A stretch of DNA of 64,000 nt from Singulisphaera sp. GP187 (GTDB taxonomy: Bacteria > Planctomycetota > Planctomycetia > Isosphaerales > Isosphaeraceae): positions 310,001 through 374,000 of the forward strand of contig NZ_FSRB01000003.1 of NCBI RefSeq assembly GCF_900129635.1, given 5' to 3'. The notes under the pieces were generated by a model. The model was not told where the DNA came from, ran no database searches, and saw only the letters and a list, made by a program, of their open reading frames with translations. Positions 36,952 to 46,472 of the stretch are shown here, piece after piece; positions within the stretch are counted from its first letter, which is position 1; every line of letters begins with the position of its first letter. Both the position numbers and the translations under genes were made by a program.

Positions 36952-37172
36952 TTAGCCGTCCTGTGCGTCCGTTGATCCGGCCTCGGCCTGACGCCGGTAC
37001 TCGTTCACCAGCAAGCCGCCCACGCCCCAGTCCTCCAGCTCCACTTCCTGGATCACCACGAACGTCAGGCTCGGCGGCTTATTCAGCGCGTCCAGGTCGC
37101 CCCCTTGATGAGCGCGGCCTTCTGTTCGGGGGTCGTCCCCTCGCGGGTGATCTGGATCGTCACGATCGGCAT
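36952..37172 (-). pseudogene. Tautomerase gene with a one-base frameshift
   Basis: From ATG 37172 the frame encodes the 4-oxalocrotonate tautomerase start, MPIVTIQITREGTTPEQ, with the catalytic Pro right after Met, but stops early with ...KGATWTR. The next frame carries the rest of the family (LNKPPSLTFVVIQEVELEDW, then GVGGLLVNEYRRQ) to the stop at 36952. Removing one base from the five-G run (C5 at 37100-37104 on the plus strand) joins them. The gene lies 18 bases after the SDR stop on the same strand, so it was the second gene of that operon. A sequencing error cannot be excluded. Confidence 0.72.
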
Positions 37173-37190
37173 GGTCGTCTCTCCTCGGCG

Positions 37191-37904
37191 TCACCAGTGG
37201 CCGGCGTGCGCGCCGCCATCGACGTGCAGGGTCTCGCCGGTTACGAATGTGGCCGACTCCAGGTACAACACCGCATCGACGATCTCCTGGATCTCGCCCA
37301 ATCGCCCCAGCGGATGCATCGCGGCGAGAGAGGCCAGCGTCTCGGGCTTGTGCATCGGCGTCCTGATGACGCCCGGCGCCACCGCGTTGACGCGGATGCC
37401 CTTGTCGGCGTACTCGATCGCCAGCGACCTCGTCACGGCATCCAGGCCCCCCTTGGTGAGAGACGCCAGCGCCGACGGCACCCCCTTCACGGGCTGACCC
37501 ACGAGCGTCGTCGTGATGTTCACGATGTGTCCGCCGCCCTGCGTGAGCATCTGCCGGACGGCCCGTTGCGAGACGTAGAAGAACCCGGCCAGGTTCACCG
37601 AGATCTTGGCGGCGAAGTCGTCTTCGGTGTAATCGGTGAACGGCTTGGCGATGAAGATTCCGGCGTTGTTGACCAGCGTATCGACCCGGCCGAACGTCTC
37701 GACCGCACCGCCGATCACCCGGTCCGCGACCGCCGGATCGGCGATGTCGCCGGCGATGGTCAGCATGTCCGCCGAGGCGACGGCCTCGATAGACCGCGAG
37801 TTCGCCACAACACGGAAGCCACGATCGAGGAATCCGCGGACGAGTCTCGCCCCAATCCCCTGCGACGCGCCGGTGATGACGGCGACTTTACGTGTGGAAC
37901 CCAT
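37191..37904 (-). CDS. Short-chain dehydrogenase-like protein lacking the catalytic Tyr
   Basis: The 237-residue protein has the SDR Rossmann fold: TGASQGIGARL for cofactor, TLVNNAGIF, and the C-terminal IRVNAVAPGVIRTPMH and FVTGETLHVDGGAHAGHW. In the active-site segment PSALASLTKGGLDAVTRSL the Lys is present, but the position four before it, normally Tyr, is Ala. This may mark an inactive or mechanistically altered subfamily. The start at 37904 gives a standard SDR length. The broken tautomerase follows 18 bases later. Confidence 0.86.
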   Translation of the reverse strand: MGSTRKVAVITGASQGIGARLVRGFLDRGFRVVANSRSIEAVASADMLTIAGDIADPAVADRVIGGAVETFGRVDTLVNNAGIFIAKPFTDYTEDDFAAKISVNLAGFFYVSQRAVRQMLTQGGGHIVNITTTLVGQPVKGVPSALASLTKGGLDAVTRSLAIEYADKGIRVNAVAPGVIRTPMHKPETLASLAAMHPLGRLGEIQEIVDAVLYLESATFVTGETLHVDGGAHAGHW

Positions 37905-38114
37905 GACGACCCTCCTTTCACTGAGAACGAGCCCCGGTGGTGCGGTCGCAGCCCACACACGATTCCAGGCCAGTTTCTCGTAAGACACGGCGTAAACTGC
38001 TGACGCAATATGATCGCCGATCCACAACATCTTTGAAAGCTTCGGTACAACACACCTCGGTCGATCAGACCGTCGCGTGCGATGCAACCGACTGCTGACA
38101 GGCGTCACGACCCC

Positions 38115-38316
38115 TTTTTCCTCTACCGGCGAGGCGCCGAGTTCGGGATCGCCAGCGGTGACTGGAAGGTCGACATGGCCGCAGTCCGCGACCGCAAGCG
38201 GAGGATGAGTGGATGGACTGGTCGCCCTCCATCTCGAGAAATACCAGGAGAGCGGCGTGGAGCCGGCCATGGGCCACGGGCTTTTCGTCACCCCGAAGAC
38301 CGCCGAGGTTGGACAT
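38115..38316 (+). pseudogene. Fragment of a flavin disulfide oxidoreductase (mercuric reductase-like)
   Basis: One frame gives RRGAEFGIASGDWKVDMAAV and RDRKRRM; the next gives MDGLVALHLEKYQESGVE and GHGLFVTPKTAEV. Joined by a frameshift near 38205-38212, they match the segment after the FAD-binding CxxxxC region of mercuric reductase/dihydrolipoamide dehydrogenase-like enzymes. The N-terminal FAD motif and the rest are missing. The stretch 38317-38782 has no gene I can name. Confidence 0.5.
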
Positions 38317-38782
38317 CGAGACAGGTCAGGAGGTATCCTGGGAGTTGACGGATCGGCGCAAGACCTGTGCGACCTCCTACGACGAGCACGTTCCCGAGTC
38401 GCCGATCGAAATCCTCGGTGATTCGATAGGTGGCATGACCTATCGTCGCTACACCCATCGTGCCCCGTTGGCCTCCAAGGCAATCAGGACGCTCCCGCAA
38501 CCGACCGCGTTCTCGGCCCCGCTGAACGGGAGGGAGAGCGAGTGTCTTTGTTGCCGGAGTCGGTTCGCCGACGCCGGCTGATGCGGCCGATGTGCGCAAC
38601 AACCGGGCGGTGAACACGGGAGTGCCGATGGCTTCGTTGAAGCGAACCGCCCTCGGCGGAGCCGCGCCAATACCGTCAGCGCGAGCAGGATCACATACGG
38701 GCTTGCCAGTGAGGTACCCCCTACCCGACGGAGAAGCGGATATCATAGAATCAATCGGAGAGAGACCAAGACAGGAGGACGG

Positions 38783-39697
38783 ATGATCAGCAGCAGTTAC
38801 AACCTGACCCATCTGAAAGCACTCGAGGCTGAGAGCATCCACATCATCCGCGAGGTCGCCGCCGAGTTCGAGCGGCCGGTGATGCTCTACTCAATCGGCA
38901 AGGACTCCGCCGTCATGCTGCGGCTGGCGCAGAAGGCGTTCCACCCCGGACGGCTGCCCTTCCCGCTGCTGCACGTCGATACGACCTGGAAGTTCCAGGC
39001 GATGACCGAGTTCCGCGATCGGCACTGCCGCGAACAGGGCCTCGACCTGAAGGTTTGGATCAACCCGGAGGGGCTGGCCCAGAACGTGAACCCGTTCGAC
39101 CACGGCTCGAAAAAGCACACCGACATTATGAAGACGGAGGCGCTGAAGCAAGCGTTGAACCACTACCAGTTCGACGCGGCGTTCGGCGGTGCCCGTCGCG
39201 ACGAGGAGAAGAGCCGGGCCAAGGAGCGCGTTTACAGCTTCCGCGACCGCCTGCACCAGTGGGACCCGAAGGACCAGCGGCCGGAACTCTGGAACCTGTA
39301 CAACTGCAAGGTGAACAAGGGCGAGAGCATCCGCGCCTTCCCGCTGAGCAACTGGACCGAGCTGGACGTCTGGCAATACATCCACCTGGACAACATCCCC
39401 ATCGTGCCACTCTACTTCGCTGACATCCGCCCGGTCGTCGAGCGCGACGGCACGCTCATCATGGTGGACGACGAGCGGATGCGGTTGCAGCCCGGCGAGA
39501 AACCGATGATGAAACGGGTGCGGTTCCGCACGCTGGGCTGCTACCCGCTCACAGGGGCGATCGAGAGCAACGCGACGACGCTGCCGGAGATCATTGAGGA
39601 AATGCTGCTGGCGACGAACTCCGAGCGGCAGGGCCGGGTGATCGACCACGATGAGACGGGGTCGATGGAGCAGAAGAAGCGCGAGGGGTACTTCTGA
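38783..39697 (+). CDS. cysD: Sulfate adenylyltransferase subunit 2
   Basis: The 304-residue protein is a full-length CysD: the PP-loop ATP-pyrophosphatase motif MLYSIGKDSAVMLRLA, family blocks PFPLLHVDTTWKFQAM, FDAAFGGARRDEEKSRAKER, and the end block GQGRVIDHDE-like (RQGRVIDHDETGSMEQKK). With CysN it forms ATP sulfurylase, making APS from sulfate and ATP. The start at 38783 has AGGAGG about 6 bases upstream. The cysNC gene follows after one base. Confidence 0.96.
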   Translation: MISSSYNLTHLKALEAESIHIIREVAAEFERPVMLYSIGKDSAVMLRLAQKAFHPGRLPFPLLHVDTTWKFQAMTEFRDRHCREQGLDLKVWINPEGLAQNVNPFDHGSKKHTDIMKTEALKQALNHYQFDAAFGGARRDEEKSRAKERVYSFRDRLHQWDPKDQRPELWNLYNCKVNKGESIRAFPLSNWTELDVWQYIHLDNIPIVPLYFADIRPVVERDGTLIMVDDERMRLQPGEKPMMKRVRFRTLGCYPLTGAIESNATTLPEIIEEMLLATNSERQGRVIDHDETGSMEQKKREGYF

Positions 39698-39698
39698 A

Positions 39699-41633
39699 AT
39701 GCAAGCCGTTGACCTGAGTCAGGAAGACATCCACACCTACCTTGCCCGCCACCAGAAAAAGGAACTCCTGCGCTTCCTCACCTGCGGCAGCGTCGACGAC
39801 GGCAAGAGCACGCTCATCGGCCGGCTGCTGCACGACACCAAGATGATCTACGAGGACCAGCTCGCCGCCGTGAAACGCGACAGCGAGAAGGTCGGGACCA
39901 CCGGCGCCGGCGAGATCGACCTCGCCCTGCTGACCGACGGCCTGAAGGCCGAGCGCGAGCAGGGGATCACCATCGACGTCGCGTATCGTTACTTCTCGAC
40001 CGACCGCCGCAAATTCATCATCGCCGACACGCCGGGCCACGAGCAGTACACGCGCAACATGGCCACCGGCGCCTCGACGTGTCAACTGGCGATCATCCTC
40101 ATCGACGCCCGCTACGGCGTCATGACCCAGACCCGCCGGCACTCGTTCATCGTGTCGCTCCTGGGCATCCGCCACGTGGTCGTGGCCATCAACAAGATGG
40201 ATCTCGTCGACTACTCCCGCGACGTCTTCGAGCGGATCAAGAACGACTACACCGGCTTCGTCGCCAAGCTCGAGCTGCGCGACATCACCTTCATCCCGAT
40301 GTCGGCGCTGAAGGGCGACAACGTCGTGTCCAAGAGCGATGCGATGCCGTGGTATTCCGGCCCGCCGCTGCTGGACCACCTGGAGACGGTGCACATCGCC
40401 AGCGACCGCAACCTGACCGACTTGCGTTTCCCAGTGCAGTACGTCATCCGCCCCAATCTCGACTTCCGCGGCTTCGCCGGCACAATTGCGTCCGGCGTCC
40501 TGCGCAAGGGCGACGAGGTGATCGTGCTGCCGTCGCACAAGCGCAGCAAAGTGAAGTCGATCGTGACGTACGACGGCGAGTTGGAAGAAGCGTTCGCACC
40601 CCAGGCGGTGACCGTGACGCTGACCGACGAGGTGGACGTCAGTCGCGGCGACATGCTGGTGCTGCCGGACAACCTGCCGCACGTCACCAGCGAGATCGAG
40701 GCGATGGTGGTGTGGATGGCCGATCAGCCGTTCGTGCCCGGCCGGCCGTATACGCTAAAGCAAACCACGCAACAGGTGACGGCGGAGGTCGCGTCCTTCC
40801 GTTACGGCGTCGACGTCAACACCCTGGAGCACCGAGCCATCGCACGGCTGGGGCTGAACGAGGTCGGGCACGTGCAACTCAGCCTGACGCAGCCGTTGGC
40901 CTGCGACCCGTACCGCACCAACGCCGCGACCGGGGCGTTCATTCTCATCGACCGGTTGACGAACAACACGGTCGGAGCAGGAATGATCCTGGAGACCGGC
41001 AGCGGCCGGATTCCGGGCGACGCGTGGGGGGCGGAGCCGGCGGTGCGTCTCAAGCAGCGCGAGAGCCTGATCGCGCCGGCCGAGCGCGAGCAGCGCTACG
41101 GGCAAGTGCCGGTGACCGTGCTGCTGGTGGGGTTGACGGGGAGCGGCAAGAGCCGGATCGCTTACGGGCTGGAACGCCGCTTGTGGGACGAGGGGCGGGC
41201 CGTGACGGTGTTGTACGGCCAGAGTATGCGACAGGGTCTGAATCGCGACTTGGGATTCACCGCGGACGACCGCTCGGAGAACCTACGGCGATCGGCCGAG
41301 GTGGCGAAATTGATGAACGACGCGGGGGTGATCACCATCGCGGCGTTCGTCGCACCACACGAGGCGGTGCGCGAGAAGGTGAGGCAGTTAATCGGCCGGG
41401 ACCGCGTGCTGGAGGTGTACTGCACAGCGCCGATGGAGGTGCTGCGGGCGCGCGACCAGAGCGGCGCGTACCGGTTGGCGGACGCGGGCAAGATCACCCA
41501 GATGCCGGGGGTGACCGCGGCGTTCGAGGAGCCGAAAACGCCCGACCTCGTGCTCCAGACCGACCAGATCAGCGTCGACGAGAGCGTCAGCCTCATCGTC
41601 GAGTTGATGAAGTCGAGAGGCTATATGCTCTAA
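39699..41633 (+). CDS. cysNC: Sulfate adenylyltransferase large subunit fused to APS kinase
   Basis: Residues ~20-440 are CysN, an EF-Tu-like GTPase: GSVDDGKSTLIGRLL, the DTPGHEQYTRNMATGAS switch and NKMD. Residues ~465-644 are the APS kinase CysC with P-loop LVGLTGSGKSRIAYGL, GLNRDLGFTADDRSENLRR and AGVITIAAFVAPH. The usual DGDNxRxGL motif of CysC reads YGQSMRQGL here, changing acidic residues normally near the APS/ATP site; whether the kinase still works is open. The start at 39699 is one base after the cysD stop. Together they convert sulfate to APS and possibly PAPS. Downstream lies a strong hairpin. Confidence 0.94.
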   Translation: MQAVDLSQEDIHTYLARHQKKELLRFLTCGSVDDGKSTLIGRLLHDTKMIYEDQLAAVKRDSEKVGTTGAGEIDLALLTDGLKAEREQGITIDVAYRYFSTDRRKFIIADTPGHEQYTRNMATGASTCQLAIILIDARYGVMTQTRRHSFIVSLLGIRHVVVAINKMDLVDYSRDVFERIKNDYTGFVAKLELRDITFIPMSALKGDNVVSKSDAMPWYSGPPLLDHLETVHIASDRNLTDLRFPVQYVIRPNLDFRGFAGTIASGVLRKGDEVIVLPSHKRSKVKSIVTYDGELEEAFAPQAVTVTLTDEVDVSRGDMLVLPDNLPHVTSEIEAMVVWMADQPFVPGRPYTLKQTTQQVTAEVASFRYGVDVNTLEHRAIARLGLNEVGHVQLSLTQPLACDPYRTNAATGAFILIDRLTNNTVGAGMILETGSGRIPGDAWGAEPAVRLKQRESLIAPAEREQRYGQVPVTVLLVGLTGSGKSRIAYGLERRLWDEGRAVTVLYGQSMRQGLNRDLGFTADDRSENLRRSAEVAKLMNDAGVITIAAFVAPHEAVREKVRQLIGRDRVLEVYCTAPMEVLRARDQSGAYRLADAGKITQMPGVTAAFEEPKTPDLVLQTDQISVDESVSLIVELMKSRGYML

Positions 41634-41671
41634 GCACACGGAGCTGGTCTTTCTCTCTCTGTTGAATCATA

Positions 41672-41730
41672 TGCAATTGCCGGAGGGGGCCACGGGTTAA
41701 CGACACCCCTGGCCCCCTCCGGCGATTGCA
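41672..41730 (+). terminator. Large hairpin after cysNC
   Basis: Arms 41672-41692 and 41710-41730 are inverted repeats of 21 bases with one G-U-type mismatch, extended by GGG/CCC inside the loop. No T-tract follows on the plus strand; an A-rich run follows at 41750-41770. It may act as a 3' stabiliser or terminator. Confidence 0.6.
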
Positions 41731-42062
41731 ACACCGCGGTCACCGATCAGAAAATCAAAAAAAAACCGAGACCAACGAATTAACCTTCGTAGTGGCTCGT
41801 GGGAGCCCTCCTCACCCATGATCAAGACTAGGGACCATTAGGCCCTGACATGTCGGCTTGGTGATCGAAGATGGTCGAGAAACCTGCTCCGAGCAACGGG
41901 CCACTTGGAGGCGTCGTACAGCACGGCGAGGGGGCATTCCGTGATTCCGGTGAAGTGGCTGATGGCCTTTCGGGGCAACAAGACACCGTTCGGACTGTTT
42001 CTGCGTTCCCGTGCAGAAATTGAGGGTGTCGCCCTTCGAGCGTTGATCGGCCACCGGCGGTT

Positions 42063-42512
42063 TCAACCCTTTTCGCTCGCGAGCAGAGATTCAAGCCGGT
42101 CGAGGTTCTGCTCGTTGGCGGTTGCACTCAGTGGGCGGAACTTCGCAGCGACCTCGGGGCTCTCAAACTCCTGATCCCAGGCCAAGTGGGTTTGGTCACC
42201 GCGTGCGGTCAGTGTCACCGTGAGCCTGTACCACGGCTTGACAACGTGCTCGATCACGATCCTCGTATCGGGCTGAATCTCCCGGAAGACACTCTCGTTG
42301 GGGTAGTGGGCACCGTTCGGGCCGTGCATCACAAAGACCCACCGTCCACCGGGCTTGAACTCGAACTGCTCGAACGTATTCGTGAAGCCGCTCGGTCCCC
42401 ACCACTGCGCGAGGCGGTCCGGCTGCTCGAACGCGGCGAACACGTTTCGGGACAGACTGGAGAGCACTCGTTCGGTGCTAATTACAGAGTTCGGGTGATT
42501 CGCTTGAGACAT
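42063..42512 (-). CDS. SRPBCC/AHSA1-like protein
   Basis: The 149-residue protein follows the Aha1-C-like START fold: VFAAFEQPDRLAQWWGP, TFEQFEFKPGGRWVFVMHGP, IVIEHVVKPWYRLTVTLT, THLAWDQEFESPEVAAK. Such small proteins bind hydrophobic ligands and often sit beside other stress or polyketide-type small genes. The start at 42512 (MSQANHP) is close to the fold start. A RibD-like reductase gene lies 112 bases upstream on the same strand. Confidence 0.83.
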   Translation of the reverse strand: MSQANHPNSVISTERVLSSLSRNVFAAFEQPDRLAQWWGPSGFTNTFEQFEFKPGGRWVFVMHGPNGAHYPNESVFREIQPDTRIVIEHVVKPWYRLTVTLTARGDQTHLAWDQEFESPEVAAKFRPLSATANEQNLDRLESLLASEKG

Positions 42513-42624
42513 CGGCAAGTTCCTCCAGGAGTCTCTCCGCAAAGGGCCTTCGCCGCCTGCACGAACCCCTTGCAGATTCCAAATCATGTTAGATTCACAA
42601 TTTACAAGCAACAAGATCTGTAGC

Positions 42625-43302
42625 TCACTGCACTTGACTCGTCCCAGTGTCGGCCGATTTCTTCCGAATCACAACATGCGCGGCGTTTGGCGTTCCCACA
42701 TGCTCGACACATTCATAACCGAGGTTGATCAGGTCCAGGCCATCGAAAAGCCGCTCCCCTGAACCAAGTAGGACCGGCGAGACGGCCAAGTGCAATTCGT
42801 CGATCAGCGTCTCGCGGAGGAACTGCTGAATCGTAGCCACGCCGCCGCCGAGCCGAACATCCTTTTCGCCCGCCGCCTCCCGCGCGCGCCGCAGCGCTTC
42901 GTGAACGCCCCCGGTGACGAAATGAAACACGGTACCACCTTGCATTTGGATGGATGCCCGCGGGTGGTGGGTGAGGACGAAGACCGGGCAATGATACGGC
43001 GGATTGTCGCCCCACCATCCCTTCCATGACTCGTCGGGCCAGGGGCCGCGAATGGGGCCGAACATATTGCGGCCCATAATCCACGCACCGATATTTTGGA
43101 ATCCCCGCGCTGCGAAGTCGTCGTCAACCCCCGTTGATCCTTCGTCTTTGCCGAACAACCTTTGCTGAAACGTTCGGGTTCCGAAAACCCAGCAATGCAG
43201 GGATCGCCCGCCGATTCCGAGTGGGTTGTCGAGACTCTGATTCAGCCCCGCTCCGAAGCCATCAAGCGAAATCGTAAAGCTCTCGACTCGCAGTTGAGAC
43301 AT
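42625..43302 (-). CDS. Dihydrofolate-reductase-like (RibD C-terminal domain) protein
   Basis: The 225-residue protein matches the RibD C-terminal/DHFR-like fold: FTISLDGFGAGLNQSLDNPLG at the start, the NADPH-site region WIMGRNMFGP, CPVFVLTHHPR, and DVRLGGGVATIQQFLRETL with IDELHLAVSPVLLGSG. These stand-alone proteins are presumed NADPH-dependent reductases with unknown substrates. It is probably co-transcribed with the downstream SRPBCC gene, and a YCII-type remnant lies upstream. Confidence 0.88.
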   Translation of the reverse strand: MSQLRVESFTISLDGFGAGLNQSLDNPLGIGGRSLHCWVFGTRTFQQRLFGKDEGSTGVDDDFAARGFQNIGAWIMGRNMFGPIRGPWPDESWKGWWGDNPPYHCPVFVLTHHPRASIQMQGGTVFHFVTGGVHEALRRAREAAGEKDVRLGGGVATIQQFLRETLIDELHLAVSPVLLGSGERLFDGLDLINLGYECVEHVGTPNAAHVVIRKKSADTGTSQVQ

Positions 43303-43382
43303 AGCGTGCTCCTTGAAAAATTGACACGTACACTTATTTTAATTAGATTTCGTTGATCGGATCAGCAGTGATGCAATACCCC

Positions 43383-43610
43383 TCATGCAAGGCGTGGGGG
43401 ATGCTCCGTTCGTTCATGCTGCTTCAGCGACCTCCGCTCGGCAATCAGGCGGTTGACCGCTTCATTCGCAGGCCGGATCTCGAATGGCTCCATCCCCACT
43501 CCCGGGTGTATCGAGATCAACGTGATCGCGTGATTCCGGTCGCGGGCTTCCAGCAGCAGAACGCCGCCGAGCGTATCGTTGGTCTCCCCACACGGACCAA
43601 CGGTGGCTTC
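43383..43610 (-). pseudogene. Remnant of a YCII-related (DGPF-domain) protein
   Basis: The frame reads VGPCGETNDTLGGVLLLEAR, then DRNHAITLISIHPGVGM and EPFEIRPANE. This matches the DGPF-type YCII pattern (DGPFAETKE-LGG-EA-D-A...GSIEVRP) in spacing. The N-terminal part (normally beginning MKYL) is not found in any frame, so only the C-terminal half remains. YCII, SRPBCC and RibD-like genes often cluster, which supports the identification. Confidence 0.45.
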
Positions 43611-44291
43611 GCTCTCGCGATCCTTCCGCCTCTGTGACTGCCTTTCCGGACTTGCTCGTCCCTCCCTGTTACCAAGCGCTCGTCCATGAGTCGAATGGGC
43701 CAAGTCGTAATCGACACCACGGGCCGATTTTTTTCAATAAGTTCGTGGACGCGAACGCACCAGCGGGGCGAGTTGTCAGGACGAGGTCGACCTTCATGCT
43801 CCAAGCCAGGTTCGTATCTGAACGGCCGTCACCTTCGGCCCGGGAACGCGTACGATTCGGGGGGCAGCCGTGTGACCCGAGATTGTGGATCGTCACGGGC
43901 GAGTTCAACGACTACGAAGGCACCGCATCCGAGGCGATGAGGGCCAAGAACGCGCGACTCAAGGCACGCGCTTTGCCTCACTCGATTGGGGAACACCCGG
44001 AACCCAACCGTGGCCAGAGCGAGAGAATCATCCTTTTTGATTCTCGGCTTGAGCCCCAGGGCCGGAAACGCCGATGAAAACGGAGAGAACGGTCGTGCCT
44101 ACGGTGACGGATCCACCGAATTGGCGGAATGACATGCAGGGGCAGTTGCCCTGGTAAAGCTTACAAGATTCCCTCCTTTTGTCCCCGTCGATCCGACGGT
44201 ACGAGGCGCGGACAAGGGCGGAATCCCCCGATCGTGGAACGGTTGGGGGTTCGATTTCGGGGCTTCGACCCCTGCCAAAAAGGAGACAGCC
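43611..44291. other. Intergenic stretch and TlpA-gene leader
   Basis: No frame here has recognisable motifs. The last 15 bases contain AAGGAG, the ribosome site of the gene at 44292. Confidence 0.35.
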
Positions 44292-46259
44292 GTGCGGTCT
44301 CTACGGACATTGACGGTCGCGGCCGGCCTGCTGGGAATGACCCCATTCGTGGCTCTGGGCCAAACGAAGACGACGCCGGAACAGTTGCTCAATTTCAAGC
44401 CCAGCCTCAAGGGCGTGGAATATGAAGCCGTGACTGACCCGGCGGCGATCAAAGCCTGTAAGGTCGAGACAGTCACCGACGCAAACAAGAAGCAAATCGG
44501 CTGGGCCCTTCGCGACGGCCAAGGGAAGTTGCTTCGCAGATTCCTCGACTCTGACGGCAACCGCGCCCTCGACCAGTGGAGCTACTATCAGGACGGCTTC
44601 GAGGTCTACCGCGAGACCGACCTGAACAACGATCGGAGCCTCGATGAGTGCCGCTGGTTAAATTCGGCGGGCACCCGAATCGCGACGGTGAAAAGTATTC
44701 CGGGCGATGTCAAAGAGTGGAAAATCCAGATTAACGGCTGGAAGCGCCTTTCCGCGGAGGAAGCCTCCAAGGTCTTCGTCCAGGCGCTGGTCTCCTCGGA
44801 CCTGAACCTGATGGAGACCGTGCTGGCGACCCCCGAGGAGCTGGCGGCACTGGGCATCCCCACCGGGACGATCAAGCAGGTCAAGGAAAGCGCCGCCAAC
44901 CGCGTGGCCGAGGTCAAGACGATCCTCCAGAACCTCAAGGGATGGAACAGCCAGACCACCTGGAGCCGGCTGGACGGGATGATGCCCCACCTGATCCCGG
45001 CCGACCCTTCCACGTCGCTCAAGCAGGACCTGATCCTGTATGAGAACGCGGTCATCTTCCCCGCGTCGACGGGCGGAGCGGCCAACGCCGCGAACATGGC
45101 GTTCCTCCAGGTCCCCGAAATGATCAAGCTCGGCGACGTCTGGAAGTTCGTCGAGCTGCCTCGGGCCGTCGATCCGACCAAGCCGCTGGTCGCGAGCGAA
45201 GGGGGGATTCGTTCGTCGCTCTTCCAAGAGCAGGGGAACACCCCGGGGGTCCAGGACCCCGAAGTGGAAGCCGCGATGAAGGCCCTCGCCACCTATGACG
45301 AGGCCAACGCCAGCGCCGAGTCGAAGACTGCCTTGGCCCAGTTCCACCGTGGCCGCATCCCCTTGCTTCAGGCGGTCGTGAAGGTCGCGAAGTCGCCGGA
45401 CGACCAACTGATCTACAACAAACAGATCGTCGATAGCCTCGCCGCAGCCTATCAGACCGGTCTGTTCGCCCCCGGCCTGAGCTCCCTCGACAAACTGATC
45501 GAGAGCGAGAAGGGGAGCAAGCTCAGCAACTACGCGTCGTTCCGCAAGATCTTCGCCGAGTTCGCCGCCAAGAACGATGAGGGCGGCAACGTGATGGCCA
45601 ACCAGAAGAAGTGGATGGCCGAGCTCAAGAACTTCGTGGACAAGAACCCCAAGGCCGAAGAGGCACCCGACGCCCTCCTGCAACTCGCCAGCGCCCACGA
45701 ATACAACGCCGAGGAGGACGAGGCGAAGACCTTCTACACCGCCCTGACTCGCGGTTTTGCCGACACCGACCAGGGCCGGAAAGCGGCCGGTGCCTTGAAG
45801 CGGCTCGACCTCGTGGGCAAGCCGCTCGACATCAAGGGCCAGAGCTTGAACAAAGAGACAATCGATACTTCGAAGTCTCGCGGGAAGGCGCTGCTCGTCA
45901 CCTTCTGGGCCACCTGGGCCGATCCGGTCAAGAAGGACCTGCCCGAGCTCGTGAAGCTCTACCAGAAGTACCACGACCAGGGCCTCGACATCGTCGGCGT
46001 CTGCCTCGACGAGAAGAGCGAAGACCTCGAAGAGTTCCTCAAGGCGAATCCGCTGCCTTGGCCGCAGATTTACGAGCCGGGTGGACTCGAGAAGAACCCG
46101 CTCGCCAGCAGCTACGGCATCATCGCCTTGCCGACGATGATCCTCGTCGACAGTTCGGGCAAGGTCGTCAACCGGAGCCTCCGCTCGGCCGCCGAGCTTG
46201 AGAAGCAACTCGAGAAAGTCCTTGCCTCCAAGGACGGCGTCGCTCTCGGAGCGAAGTGA
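44292..46259 (+). CDS. Large exported TlpA-like protein with a CxxC-less thioredoxin domain
   Basis: The 655-residue protein has a signal peptide (LTVAAGLLGMTPFVALGQ), a ~460-residue middle region without recognised motifs, and a C-terminal thioredoxin/TlpA fold from about residue 510: GKALLVTFWATWADPVKKDL, YHDQGLDIVGVCLDEKSED, and cis-Pro IALPTMILVDSSGKVV. The TlpA active site WCxxC reads WADPV, so both redox cysteines are gone and it cannot act as a disulfide reductase. The GTG start follows AAAGGAG. It may be a binding or scaffold protein. Confidence 0.87.
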   Translation: MRSLRTLTVAAGLLGMTPFVALGQTKTTPEQLLNFKPSLKGVEYEAVTDPAAIKACKVETVTDANKKQIGWALRDGQGKLLRRFLDSDGNRALDQWSYYQDGFEVYRETDLNNDRSLDECRWLNSAGTRIATVKSIPGDVKEWKIQINGWKRLSAEEASKVFVQALVSSDLNLMETVLATPEELAALGIPTGTIKQVKESAANRVAEVKTILQNLKGWNSQTTWSRLDGMMPHLIPADPSTSLKQDLILYENAVIFPASTGGAANAANMAFLQVPEMIKLGDVWKFVELPRAVDPTKPLVASEGGIRSSLFQEQGNTPGVQDPEVEAAMKALATYDEANASAESKTALAQFHRGRIPLLQAVVKVAKSPDDQLIYNKQIVDSLAAAYQTGLFAPGLSSLDKLIESEKGSKLSNYASFRKIFAEFAAKNDEGGNVMANQKKWMAELKNFVDKNPKAEEAPDALLQLASAHEYNAEEDEAKTFYTALTRGFADTDQGRKAAGALKRLDLVGKPLDIKGQSLNKETIDTSKSRGKALLVTFWATWADPVKKDLPELVKLYQKYHDQGLDIVGVCLDEKSEDLEEFLKANPLPWPQIYEPGGLEKNPLASSYGIIALPTMILVDSSGKVVNRSLRSAAELEKQLEKVLASKDGVALGAK

Positions 46260-46472
46260 CTCGATCGCGACCACCTTGGTCGTTCCCTGATCTGAGTTGA
46301 GGCCGAGCTCTCGCGTTCAGGCGAGCGCTCGGCCTCTCTCCATTGCCGCGCGAGGGTCCGCCGGATTATCTTTGAGTTCATTCGAAGCCGCATGAAGAGT
46401 CGATCCGCGCTGACGTCGTTCAAAAAAAAGATGCGGGTCCCCTTTGCCCTACATTGTGGAGACGTACGACCG

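Noticed and set aside
40079..41665. 528-codon plus-strand frame inside cysNC
   Set aside because: Arg/Gly/His-rich out-of-frame translation of cysNC.
44658..46274. Long minus-strand frame under the TlpA-like gene
   Set aside because: Leu/Val/Glu-rich shadow without start signal or motifs; the plus-strand protein has a signal peptide and a thioredoxin fold.
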